Below, piece after piece: positions 1-5,602 of a stretch of DNA of 8,391 bases. The notes below the pieces were generated by a model. That model saw nothing but the letters and a program-made list of their open reading frames with translations, was not told the origin of the DNA and did no database searches. A program made the translations under genes and the position numbers. Each line of letters starts with the position of its first letter. Positions within the stretch are counted from its first letter, which is position 1. The stretch comes from UBA2428 sp002343545 (GTDB lineage: Bacteria; Bdellovibrionota; UBA2428): the NCBI GenBank assembly GCA_937952285.1, contig CALFZE010000079.1, forward strand, positions 1-8,391. Direction: 5' to 3'.

Positions 1-759
1 GCCTACCGCTCGGCCCAGGAGCTTCGCGACCGCGAGGTCGTCTTCGTGGGCATCGGGCTTCCGAACTTGGCGTGCAACCTGGCGCGCGCCACGCACGCCC
101 CGAACATGTGCATGATCTACGAGTCGGGCGCCGTGGGCGCGATCCCCGACCGACTGCCGGTTTCGATCGGCGACCCCGCGCTCGTCACGGACTCGATCGC
201 GATCGTCGGCATGGGCGATATCTTCCAGAACTACCTGCAGCGCGGCTTCATCGAGGTCGGTTTCCTCGGCGGCGCGCAGGTCGATCGCTACGGCAACATC
301 AACACGACGGTCATCGGCGACTACGCGAATCCCAAGGTGCGTTTGCCCGGATCGGGCGGCGCCTGCGAAATCGCCGTGCACTCCAAGCGCCTGCTCATCA
401 TGATGCGCATGAACCCGCGCGCCTTCGTGGCCAAATGCGACTTCATCACGAGCCCCGGCCAACGCTCGCCCGCGCCGGGCTTCGCGAAAGAAGCCCCGGC
501 TTCGCCCGTGTCGCGGCAAGACCTCGGGCTCCCGGGCGGCGGACCCTTGCGGGTCATCACGGACCTCGGCGTTTGCGACTTCAAGGACGGCGAAATGCAG
601 CTCGTCGAGATCTACCCCGGCGTCACGATCGAACAGGTCAAAGCCGCCTGCGGCTGGGATCTCAAGATCGCGCCCGAGCTTCGCACGCCCGCGGACCCTT
701 CGCCCGAAGTCGTGCGTCTCTTGCGCGAGAAGCTCGATCCCCAGCGAATGTATCTTTGA
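1..759 (+). CDS. Class I CoA-transferase, beta subunit (5'-truncated by window edge)
   Basis: The reading frame is open from base 1, and the first visible residues (AYRSAQELRDREVVFVGIGLP) already belong to the family fold, so the real start is upstream and the GTG at 46 is internal. The 252 visible residues resemble beta subunits of the glutaconate/3-oxoacid CoA-transferase family (GctB-like). Visible marks are the VGIGLPNLA glycine loop (residues 16-24) and YESGAVGA, whose Glu (visible residue 41, bases 121-123) sits where the catalytic Glu that carries the CoA thioester lies in GctB. GFLGGAQVDRYGNINTT and a GSGGACEIA stretch follow. Family enzymes move CoA between a short or dicarboxylic acyl-CoA and an acceptor acid in the cytoplasm, normally as an alpha/beta pair; the alpha gene is expected just upstream. 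The substrate cannot be read from sequence. The related hydrolase subunit IpdB is an alternative, but the retained Glu favours a true transferase. The gene ends 10 bases before a GC-rich hairpin. Confidence 0.88.
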   Translation, partial: AYRSAQELRDREVVFVGIGLPNLACNLARATHAPNMCMIYESGAVGAIPDRLPVSIGDPALVTDSIAIVGMGDIFQNYLQRGFIEVGFLGGAQVDRYGNINTTVIGDYANPKVRLPGSGGACEIAVHSKRLLIMMRMNPRAFVAKCDFITSPGQRSPAPGFAKEAPASPVSRQDLGLPGGGPLRVITDLGVCDFKDGEMQLVEIYPGVTIEQVKAACGWDLKIAPELRTPADPSPEVVRLLREKLDPQRMYL

Positions 760-768
760 GCGCAAGGG

Positions 769-795
769 CCCAAGGATCGGGACCCCGGCCTTGGG
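769..795 (+). terminator. GC-rich hairpin just after the CoA-transferase stop
   Basis: A perfect 7-bp stem, CCCAAGG (769-775) with CCTTGGG (789-795), starts 10 bases past the stop codon. No T-run follows directly (the next bases are AGTCGGCAG, then TTTAAA), so it is not a textbook intrinsic terminator. It may instead stabilise the 3' end of the mRNA. Confidence 0.3.
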
Positions 796-835
796 AGTCG
801 GCAGTTTAAACGGCGGACTCTAAAGCTTTAGGAAC

Positions 836-882
836 GGAATCCGATAAGAGAGAACCGGGTTAGGGTTCTCTCTTTCGGTTCC
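836..882. terminator. Long bulged hairpin between convergent genes, likely two-way terminator
   Basis: The core is a perfect 11-bp stem, AAGAGAGAACC (846-856) with GGTTCTCTCTT (864-874), around a 7-base loop. The stem extends outward by CCGA/TCGG (841-844, 875-878) and GGAA/TTCC (836-839, 879-882), with single-T bulges at 840 and 845, giving 19 pairs in total. It lies between the plus-strand CoA-transferase and the minus-strand dap gene run, where a terminator serving both directions is expected. The T-tract is short (CTTTG on the plus side), so strength is uncertain. The stop codon of the small minus-strand ORF (860-862) falls in the loop. Confidence 0.5.
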
Positions 883-967
883 TTTGAGCGATCCAGATCG
901 TTGTAGCGATCTGGATCGCCTGCAAGATCAACTTCAAGACTTCGATGACGGACGGAAACTCAAGCAT
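860..967 (-). CDS. Candidate 35-residue small hydrophobic protein with basic tail
   Basis: This short ORF runs from ATG (965-967) to TAA (860-862) on the minus strand. A strong Shine-Dalgarno, AAGGGAGG (974-981), is spaced 6 bases from the ATG, one of the best ribosome sites in the window. The product begins MLEFPSVIEVLKLILQAIQ, continues IATTIWIA and ends QRNRKREP. Residues about 7-27 could form a membrane-associated or amphipathic helix, though E9, K12, Q16 and Q19 break pure hydrophobicity; five basic residues follow. Length, a Trp near the end of the helix and the basic tail recall Ldr/Fst-type type I toxin peptides, but this is resemblance of form only. The gene lies 96 bases after the Cys-rich lipoprotein, on the same strand. 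The DNA also holds strong inverted repeats, so a structured non-coding RNA is the main alternative. Function unknown. Confidence 0.5.
   Translation of the reverse strand: MLEFPSVIEVLKLILQAIQIATTIWIAQRNRKREP
888..919. repeat. Perfect 13-bp inverted repeat with 6-base loop
   Basis: GCGATCCAGATCG (888-900) pairs without mismatch with CGATCTGGATCGC (907-919) around the loop TTGTAG. No T-run follows in either direction, so it is not a classic terminator. It lies inside the small minus-strand ORF, where it covers the codons of AIQIATTIWIA, and sits 5 bases from the hairpin at 836-882. It could be an mRNA or ncRNA stem or a binding site for a dimeric protein. Confidence 0.75.
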
Positions 968-993
968 AGCTTGCCTCCCTTCCGCCGACCGTC
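947..993 (-). promoter_or_regulatory. Hairpin enclosing the ribosome site and start codon of the small ORF
   Basis: On the minus-strand RNA the outer stem pairs GACGG (993-989) with CCGTC (951-947) and CGGAA (984-980) with TTCCG (957-953). The inner stem pairs CAAGC (973-969) with GCTTG (965-961). The Shine-Dalgarno (974-981) lies mostly in the internal loop and overlaps the outer stem by two bases; the ATG straddles the three-base inner loop (TAT) and the first G of the inner stem. Such folding usually lowers or gates translation, as in type I toxin mRNAs. The pairing is seen in the sequence; the regulatory role is inferred. Confidence 0.45.
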
Positions 994-1063
994 TCTTCCG
1001 TGAAACTCGCGCCCCGATCCGTGGGTTAGGCCCGCCGGAGCAGGAGCCGTGCCAAGGCAGTCG

Positions 1064-1561
1064 TTAATATTCGAAGATCGTGCGGTGCTGAGTCGGGACC
1101 TTCTGGCCGTCACGCACGTAGCGGATATGCCAAGCTCGCTTGAAGGGGCGCTCCGGCTTGGCCTTGCCGTCGATGCATTTGAATTGCGATTCGGCGTTCG
1201 CTTCGCAACGGTTTTGCCAAGTGATTTCGGCGACGGCGTGTGGCCACGAGAGTAAGCGATCGCAGTGCTTGGGCATGTCCTTCGGTCGGTCTTTCGCGGG
1301 AGCTTTACAGGCCGCCATCGCGAGAGCCGAGGAGCCCATCTCGTTGAAGTCTTCGGTGTCGATTTTGCCTTCGACTTTGCAGGTCTCCGCGTCCTTGCAG
1401 TCGATGACGAGACATTCTTCGCCCCGGCAGAAACGTCCTTGGTGGCCGGCGCCTTTTTGCGTCACCACGAAGTCGTAGATCACGGGCTCGGCGGGACCCT
1501 GCGGTTGGGACGCGCAAGCGACGAGAAGTACGAAGCTCAGAACGAAAAGAACTTTCGCCAT
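1064..1561 (-). CDS. Cys-rich lipoprotein of unknown function
   Basis: The 165-residue product starts with a lipoprotein signal peptide: Lys3, a hydrophobic stretch (V4-V14) and the lipobox LVAC, with lipidation predicted at Cys16 and a mature end CASQ. Eight more cysteines follow (45, 50, 55, 61, 85, 100, 119, 129), four of them packed within 17 residues, which suggests disulfides in the periplasm. Charged residues are frequent and the C-terminus is basic and aromatic (FKRAWHIRYVR). I recognise no family. The ATG at 1561 was chosen because it puts the signal peptide at the N-terminus; an upstream in-frame ATG at 1600 would add 13 polar residues and overlap dapB. Only 4 bases separate this gene from the dapB stop and no good ribosome site is visible, so translation is probably coupled to dapB. 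It is the last long gene of the dap run. Confidence 0.8.
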   Translation of the reverse strand: MAKVLFVLSFVLLVACASQPQGPAEPVIYDFVVTQKGAGHQGRFCRGEECLVIDCKDAETCKVEGKIDTEDFNEMGSSALAMAACKAPAKDRPKDMPKHCDRLLSWPHAVAEITWQNRCEANAESQFKCIDGKAKPERPFKRAWHIRYVRDGQKVPTQHRTIFEY

Positions 1562-1565
1562 AGGC

Positions 1566-2258
1566 TTATTCGTATAGTTCTTCGAGCGTATGGCGTCCAC
1601 GCTTTCGCGAGGCGAGGAGGCGTTGCCCGAGGCGGAGCGCGCCGTGCGCGAAGAGCACGCGGTTCGAGGCGTTGTGCACGAGCTCGATGCGCTCGCCTTG
1701 GCCGAAGAAGATCACGCGGTGCTCGCCGACTTCGCTGCCGCCGCGGGCCGACGAGATCTGTACCGGGCGCTTGAGCGCCTGCGCGAGTAGCTTGGCCGTG
1801 CCGCTCGGCGCGTCCTTCTTGGCGGCGTGGTGCACTTCGTAGATCGCGGCTTCCATCGAGGCCGGAAGCAATCGGTCGAGCGCGCGCAACGCCGTCGTGA
1901 GGGCGAAGACGCCGAGGCTCGTGTTCGGGGCGTGGGCCCACGCGTTTCCCTTGAGCGTGCCTTCGAGCTTCTTCATCTGCGCGTCGCTCAGTCCCGTGGT
2001 GCCCACGAGGAGCGCGGCGCCCGTGCGCTTGGCGAGTTCGGCGGCCGCGAGGCTGCCTTCCGGCGAGCTGAAGTCGATGATGAGATCCGGCGTGCCGTCC
2101 GATACCCGGTAGAGCGCGGACCATTCCGGATCGTGCTCGAGGAGCTGCGTGAGCAGCGTGCCCACGCGCCCGCGCGCGCCGTGCACGAGAAGCTTCGCGC
2201 GCGTATCCGCCTTCGAAGTCTTCGCCGTTTTCGCTTGGCCGGCGCGGGCGGTCTTCAT
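1566..2258 (-). CDS. dapB: 4-hydroxy-tetrahydrodipicolinate reductase DapB
   Basis: The 230-residue cytoplasmic enzyme reduces the DapA product to tetrahydrodipicolinate with NAD(P)H in the lysine/diaminopimelate pathway. Visible marks are the nucleotide-binding loop GARGRVG (27-33), IIDFSSPEG (60-68), VGTTGLS (85-91), APNTSLGVF (110-118), and the catalytic EVHHAAKKDAPSGTA (141-155), whose His143 and Lys147 align with E. coli His159 and Lys163. SARGGSEVGEH and the C-terminal NRVLFAHGALRLGQ also fit the family. Two oddities: about 20 Lys/Ala-rich residues precede the Rossmann strand, and only about 28 residues separate GARGRVG from DFSSP, well short of the usual spacing, so part of the nucleotide domain is missing. 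The start ATG overlaps the dapA stop as ATGA, implying coupled translation. Longer upstream extensions of this frame run antiframe through dapA and are not used. Confidence 0.95.
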   Translation of the reverse strand: MKTARAGQAKTAKTSKADTRAKLLVHGARGRVGTLLTQLLEHDPEWSALYRVSDGTPDLIIDFSSPEGSLAAAELAKRTGAALLVGTTGLSDAQMKKLEGTLKGNAWAHAPNTSLGVFALTTALRALDRLLPASMEAAIYEVHHAAKKDAPSGTAKLLAQALKRPVQISSARGGSEVGEHRVIFFGQGERIELVHNASNRVLFAHGALRLGQRLLASRKRGRHTLEELYE

Positions 2259-3193
2259 TCCGTCACGTCCGGCAGGGAGCGCGCCAGGGCGACGAGCGCC
2301 TTCAAACGAGCGGGCGTCATGGGCCCGAGCGGCGCGGCCCAGGCCGCGTTCGCGACTTGCTTGCGCGCGACGAGCAGGTGCTTGACCGGAATCGGGTTCG
2401 ACTCCCAGAAGAGTGCCGAGAAGAGCGGCATGTAGCGGCTCTGCAGCTCGAGGGCGCGGGCCATCTGCCCCTTGAAAAAGGCATCCGTGATGCCGACGAG
2501 CGCGCGCGGCACGACGTGGCTCGCCACGCTGATGACGCCGATCCCGCCGGCCGCGAGGTAAGGCAGATACGTCAGATCGTCGCCCGACAGCATGGCGTAG
2601 CGACCGGGCGCGCAGGCCTCGACGATCTCGAGGGCCTTCTGCAGGTTGCCGGTCGCGTCCTTGATCGCGACGAGACGCTTGGCTTCGGGCGCGCGCGAGC
2701 GGGCCAATTCGGCGAAGGTCCCGACGTCGATCGGCGCGGCGGCGCGCCCCGGGATGTCGTAAAGGCACACGGGCAGGCCGACGCGGCCGATCTCGAGAAA
2801 GTGTTTGGCGAGCAGCGGCTGCGGCGTCTTGATGTAGGCGGGCGGCGCCGCGAGGAGCCCGTCGTAGCCGGCGGCCTTCGCGCGTTCCGCCGTCTCGAGC
2901 GCGGACTTCGTGCCGCCGATCCCGAGGCCGGCCACGAGCGGGATGCGATCGCCGGCGATCTTGCGCGCGGAAACGAGTAGATCCTGGTGAACTTCGGTCG
3001 GCAACAGCGAGCCTTCGCCCGTGGATCCGCCGATCACGAGACCGCGCACGCCCGAGGCGATCTGCGCTTCGACGAGTCGCTCGAGACTGCGGCGATCGAG
3101 TTGCAAGGCGTGGCCTTTGCCGGCCTTCAGGGGAGTCACGAGCGCCGTCCAGACTCCCGTCCAGGCGGTCACGTCAAAGAGCATCGAGTTCAT
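2255..3193 (-). CDS. dapA: 4-hydroxy-tetrahydrodipicolinate synthase DapA
   Basis: This 312-residue TIM-barrel enzyme condenses pyruvate with aspartate semialdehyde, the first committed step toward diaminopimelate and lysine. Motifs in order are GVWTALVTPL (13-22), IGGSTGEGS (54-62, the hydroxyl pair aligning with E. coli Thr44/Thr45), PPAYIKTPQ (117-125), LYDIPGRAA (144-152, Tyr145 aligning with Tyr133 and Arg150 with the substrate-binding Arg138), and AIKDATGNL (176-184, Lys178 as the Schiff-base lysine). GGIGVISVASH follows near 240. Length is slightly above the usual 290-300 residues. The ATG at 3193 has an AGGA ribosome site (3200-3203) 6 bases away, preferred over the second Met three codons on. 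It follows dapF by 21 bases and overlaps dapB by 4. Confidence 0.96.
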   Translation of the reverse strand: MNSMLFDVTAWTGVWTALVTPLKAGKGHALQLDRRSLERLVEAQIASGVRGLVIGGSTGEGSLLPTEVHQDLLVSARKIAGDRIPLVAGLGIGGTKSALETAERAKAAGYDGLLAAPPAYIKTPQPLLAKHFLEIGRVGLPVCLYDIPGRAAAPIDVGTFAELARSRAPEAKRLVAIKDATGNLQKALEIVEACAPGRYAMLSGDDLTYLPYLAAGGIGVISVASHVVPRALVGITDAFFKGQMARALELQSRYMPLFSALFWESNPIPVKHLLVARKQVANAAWAAPLGPMTPARLKALVALARSLPDVTE

Positions 3194-3214
3194 CTCAGTT
3201 CCTATCGTTAGGGT

Positions 3215-4039
3215 TCAAGGCAGTTCGCCTCGGAAAACTTCGCGGGCCGGGCCCGCGAGCCAAAGGCCCTCGGGACTTTCTTCGACTTGAAGCGTGCCGC
3301 CGGGGAAACGAAGATCCAAACGTCGCGGGGGCGCGAGGCCGTTTTCCTCGGCGTAGCGACGCAAGGCCTGGAAGGCGGCCAAGGCGCCGCTTCCGCAGGC
3401 CAATGTTTCGGCCTCGACGCCGCGCTCGAAAGTCACGACTTCGTAGATCGGCTTGGCGTCGTCGCCCTTCTTCGAAACCCACGTCACGTTGCTGCCGGCC
3501 GGACCGAGGTCGGGGTGGCTGCGAAGGTGCGCGCTCGAAGCCGCGCGATCTTGGCGATTCCATTCCCCGTGGTTGAGGAGCACGAGGTGGGGATTCCCCA
3601 CGTTCACGGAGTAAACTCCCGAAAGACCTCGGTCGTTCAGGCCCGACGTGAGTTCTTCCAGGAATTCGGGATTGAGATCGCGAAAGGCGGCCGGCGGTAG
3701 GGGCCAGCGGACCCGGTAGCCGCGCCCTTTCGTTTCGCCCTTGAAGTCGCCGACGAGGCCGCGCCACTCGACCTGCTTGGCCTTGGGCTTCCGCTTGAAG
3801 AGCCAAAGCGCGACGCAACGAGCGGCGTTGCCGCAGACCTCGGCTTCGCTCCCGTCCGGATTGCGGAAGCTCCATTGCCAGCGGCCTTTCTGCGACCACA
3901 GGAAAACCGCCCCGTCCGCGCCGATCCCGAGCCGTCGATCGCAGAGCTCGCGTACGAAGGCCGTGGCGCGGGCCGGGGGCTTGGACTCAAAGAACACGAA
4001 GTCGTTTCCGGCTCCCTCGAGCTTCCAAAAGTTTTTCAT
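3215..4039 (-). CDS. dapF: Diaminopimelate epimerase DapF
   Basis: The 274-residue PLP-independent epimerase converts LL- to meso-diaminopimelate, the form built into peptidoglycan and decarboxylated to lysine. The N-terminus FWKLEGAGNDFVF (4-16) is typical. RRLGIGADGAV (35-45) and RNPDGSEAEVCGNAARC (59-75) follow; Cys69 is the first catalytic cysteine. SVNVGNPHLV (144-153) and ERGVEAETLACGSGA (205-219) complete the set, with Cys215 as the second catalytic cysteine. All key residues are present and length is normal. The start ATG overlaps the stop of the upstream lipoprotein gene as ATGA; a GGAG about 12 bases upstream is too far to be strong, so coupling is likely. Confidence 0.96.
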   Translation of the reverse strand: MKNFWKLEGAGNDFVFFESKPPARATAFVRELCDRRLGIGADGAVFLWSQKGRWQWSFRNPDGSEAEVCGNAARCVALWLFKRKPKAKQVEWRGLVGDFKGETKGRGYRVRWPLPPAAFRDLNPEFLEELTSGLNDRGLSGVYSVNVGNPHLVLLNHGEWNRQDRAASSAHLRSHPDLGPAGSNVTWVSKKGDDAKPIYEVVTFERGVEAETLACGSGALAAFQALRRYAEENGLAPPRRLDLRFPGGTLQVEESPEGLWLAGPAREVFRGELP

Positions 4040-4218
4040 CGACCCGTCGGCTCCGAAGGCGTCGGGGTCGGAGTCGGGCCCGAATCCCCGTAAATGGCGT
4101 GAGGCCCACTTTGGTTACGGCTCGCGCGCGGGGGGCCCTTAACGCCGCAATGCGATAGAAAAAGCGGGCCGAGAACCGCAAAAAGCGGGAGAAGTTTTTT
4201 TGCGGCGCCCCTTGGCAT
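4036..4218 (-). CDS. lptM: Small LptM/YifL-like outer-membrane lipoprotein
   Basis: The 60-residue product has a short basic start (Arg3, Lys7, Lys8), a hydrophobic segment (L9-L21), then Cys24 in HCGVKGPP, which matches the CGxKGP signature of LptM (YifL), a lipoprotein that helps mature the LptD/LptE lipopolysaccharide translocon. In E. coli yifL also sits directly before dapF, so position supports the call. The mature part is about 37 residues and ends in a Pro/Thr tail (PTPTPTPSEP). Odd: the lipobox reads FLSHC, with His at -1 where Gly, Ala or Ser is usual, so processing may be poor or the call slightly off. No Shine-Dalgarno is visible before the ATG. It is the first gene of the dap run, and its stop overlaps the dapF start. 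Confidence 0.72.
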   Translation of the reverse strand: MPRGAAKKLLPLFAVLGPLFLSHCGVKGPPRASRNQSGPHAIYGDSGPTPTPTPSEPTGR

Positions 4219-4258
4219 GATAAAATCGAAAATATCACACTTGATGTTGAGGTAGTTT
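4219..4258. promoter_or_regulatory. Divergent promoter region, lptM-dap run and khpA
   Basis: This 40-base AT-rich gap lies between the divergent starts and must hold, or lie next to, signals for both. For khpA, TAAAAT (4221-4226) is a one-mismatch -10 box, with only a weak -35 about 17 bases upstream; its ribosome site GAGG (4249-4252) is 6 bases from the ATG. For the lptM side, an extended -10-like TGTGATATT is seen on the minus strand (4239-4231), which would leave a very short leader and fits the lack of a ribosome site there. Box assignments are weak. Confidence 0.35.
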
Positions 4259-4510
4259 ATGGCGGATCAAGAAAAGCACCTAGTCTCCCTGATCGAGTAC
4301 ATCGTTAAGTCGCTCGTGGATGTTCCCGACCAGGTTCGTGTCTCGGCCGTTCGCGGCGAGCAAACCACGGTCATCGAGCTGCACGTGGCGAAAGAAGACC
4401 TGGGTAAGGTTATCGGCAAACAAGGCCGTACGGCTCAGTCGCTTCGCACGATCCTGAACGCTTCCTCGACGAAGCTCAAGATCCGCTCGGTCCTCGAAAT
4501 CATCGAATAG
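4259..4510 (+). CDS. khpA: KhpA-family KH-domain RNA-binding protein
   Basis: The 83-residue protein is a single KH domain of the KhpA (YlqC) type, which binds RNA, often together with KhpB, and affects cell division and envelope gene expression in Gram-positive bacteria. VAKEDLGKVIGKQGRTAQSL (43-62) contains the RNA-gripping GxxG loop GKQG (53-56), flanked by the usual N-terminal helix (LVSLIEYIVKSLV) and beta strands. Length is typical. A GAGG ribosome site sits 6 bases before the ATG. In many bacteria khpA lies between rpsP and rimM; here it stands alone, divergent from lptM-dapF, and its last 11 bases overlap the 3' end of the convergent amidotransferase gene. Confidence 0.92.
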   Translation: MADQEKHLVSLIEYIVKSLVDVPDQVRVSAVRGEQTTVIELHVAKEDLGKVIGKQGRTAQSLRTILNASSTKLKIRSVLEIIE

Positions 4511-5273
4511 TCGCGACCCAATCGGCGAAGCCCGCGAGAACCGCGGGCCCGTCTTGTCGGTCGAGCTCGGCCTTGGCGTTCGGCCAACGTGCCCATTCTT
4601 TCTCTTCCCCTTCGATTTCCAAAAGCGAAGACCCCATCTCGGGGTGGGGCTGGAACGACACGATCGGCCAGTCCCGGTGGGCCATGGCTTGGATCACGCA
4701 GTAATCGCTCGTCAAAAGCGGGCAAAAATCATCCGGAACGCGAACAACGTGATCCGCGTGGTAGACGATCATCCGGAGTTTCCGGGTCGGCGAATCCCGA
4801 TAGAGTGACTTGAGCACGGGATGGCGTCGGGCCGAGGAAAATGGGGTGAGCTCGGCCACGTCCACTTTGCCCTGAAAACGCGAAGTCTCGCCCCCCAGAA
4901 CGCAGGCTAAGGCCTGGTGGCCGAAGCAAATGCCCAAGATCGGGCAGGGCGGGCCGGCCCATTCGAGCGGATCCCGGGGAACTTCGAGCAGATCTTTCAA
5001 TCCGGCCAGGTACTCTTGGACCCACGGGTCTTCGCGATCGGTCGTGTTCTTGTCGGACCCCGAAAGGATCACGGCGTCGACGCTGTGCTCGCGCGCGAAG
5101 CGGCCCATGTTCCCGGGGCGTTGCGCGTCCCCGTAAAACATATCGTAAGAGATGAACTGGAGGCCCCGCTTCTTGGCGGCCTGCGAGCTCCGTAACCGTT
5201 GCTCGGTCTCACGACGACACACTTCTCCGTAGGAGGGCTGAATCGTGGCGTTGATGTAGAGAACTTTCAGCAT
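4500..5273 (-). CDS. Stand-alone class I glutamine amidotransferase-like protein
   Basis: The 257-residue protein has a class I (triad) glutamine amidotransferase fold. PILGICFGHQAL (111-122) carries the nucleophile Cys116, and VSFQPHPEM (205-213) carries His210 and Glu212, so the catalytic triad is complete. Upstream, AVILSGSDKN (67-76) occupies the position usually read as SGGP; the change in this oxyanion-side turn is unusual. Such proteins resemble the GMP synthase glutaminase domain (COG0518-like) but have no synthase domain, and cut or transfer the gamma-amide or gamma-glutamyl group of an unknown substrate. The ATG at 5273 has only a weak, distant purine stretch upstream (AGGG, about 14 bases). 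The gene follows the zinc-site protein by 18 bases in the same run. Function beyond the family is not assignable. Confidence 0.85.
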   Translation of the reverse strand: MLKVLYINATIQPSYGEVCRRETEQRLRSSQAAKKRGLQFISYDMFYGDAQRPGNMGRFAREHSVDAVILSGSDKNTTDREDPWVQEYLAGLKDLLEVPRDPLEWAGPPCPILGICFGHQALACVLGGETSRFQGKVDVAELTPFSSARRHPVLKSLYRDSPTRKLRMIVYHADHVVRVPDDFCPLLTSDYCVIQAMAHRDWPIVSFQPHPEMGSSLLEIEGEEKEWARWPNAKAELDRQDGPAVLAGFADWVATIR

Positions 5274-5291
5274 CGGCGGAGGCCGACCCTA

Positions 5292-5600
5292 TCACTTTTT
5301 CTTGAAGAGGGCCTCGGCTGCTTTCATGAGATCATCGCGACTGGTGGGGGCTTTGAAGCCGGGAGTCGCACCGCTTCCTTCGCGGACCTGGAAGAAGTCG
5401 CAGAAGTTCCCACGTTCCTTGTCGCGAACGGATTCGGAGATGCTTTCCCGGCATTCCCACTTGGCCAGCGCTTCGTAATGACGGCAGTTTTTACAGACCC
5501 TTAGATCCGCTTTGCAGTGATCGCACTCGTCCGAACGGCCGAGCGGGGTATTCGCCATGCGAACGACCTTTTTGCCGCACTTGAAACAGGCGAACTCCAT
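5292..5600 (-). CDS. Small two-zinc-site (Cys-rich) conserved protein
   Basis: The 102-residue soluble protein has eight cysteines in two sets: C5xxC8 with C26xxC29, a zinc ribbon, then C36xxC39 with C50 and C67 in a stretch beginning VCKNCRHYEALAKWECRES and ending DKERGNFCDFF. I recall similar CRNCRxY...DKxRxNFCDYF sequences in conserved hypothetical proteins of many bacteria, with no known function. The C-terminus is a short Lys-rich helix ending FKKK. The ATG at 5600 lies 2 bases after the stop of the upstream gene, so translation is coupled; a longer in-frame extension runs through that gene in another frame and is rejected. A role binding zinc, or protein or RNA partners, is inference only. 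Confidence 0.85.
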   Translation of the reverse strand: MEFACFKCGKKVVRMANTPLGRSDECDHCKADLRVCKNCRHYEALAKWECRESISESVRDKERGNFCDFFQVREGSGATPGFKAPTSRDDLMKAAEALFKKK

Positions 5601-5602
5601 GC

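Noticed and set aside
72..809. Second long plus-strand frame within the CoA-transferase region
   Set aside because: It is an Arg/His-rich shadow of the CoA-transferase frame.
2259..2768. Long minus-strand extension upstream of dapB in the same frame
   Set aside because: It overlaps dapA in another frame, is Arg-rich low-complexity shadow sequence, and dapB homology starts after the ATGA junction.
4212..4226. TTGGCATGATAAAAT as a sigma-54 promoter
   Set aside because: The GG and GC elements are not at the required 10-base spacing; only a weak sigma-70-like -10 box remains.
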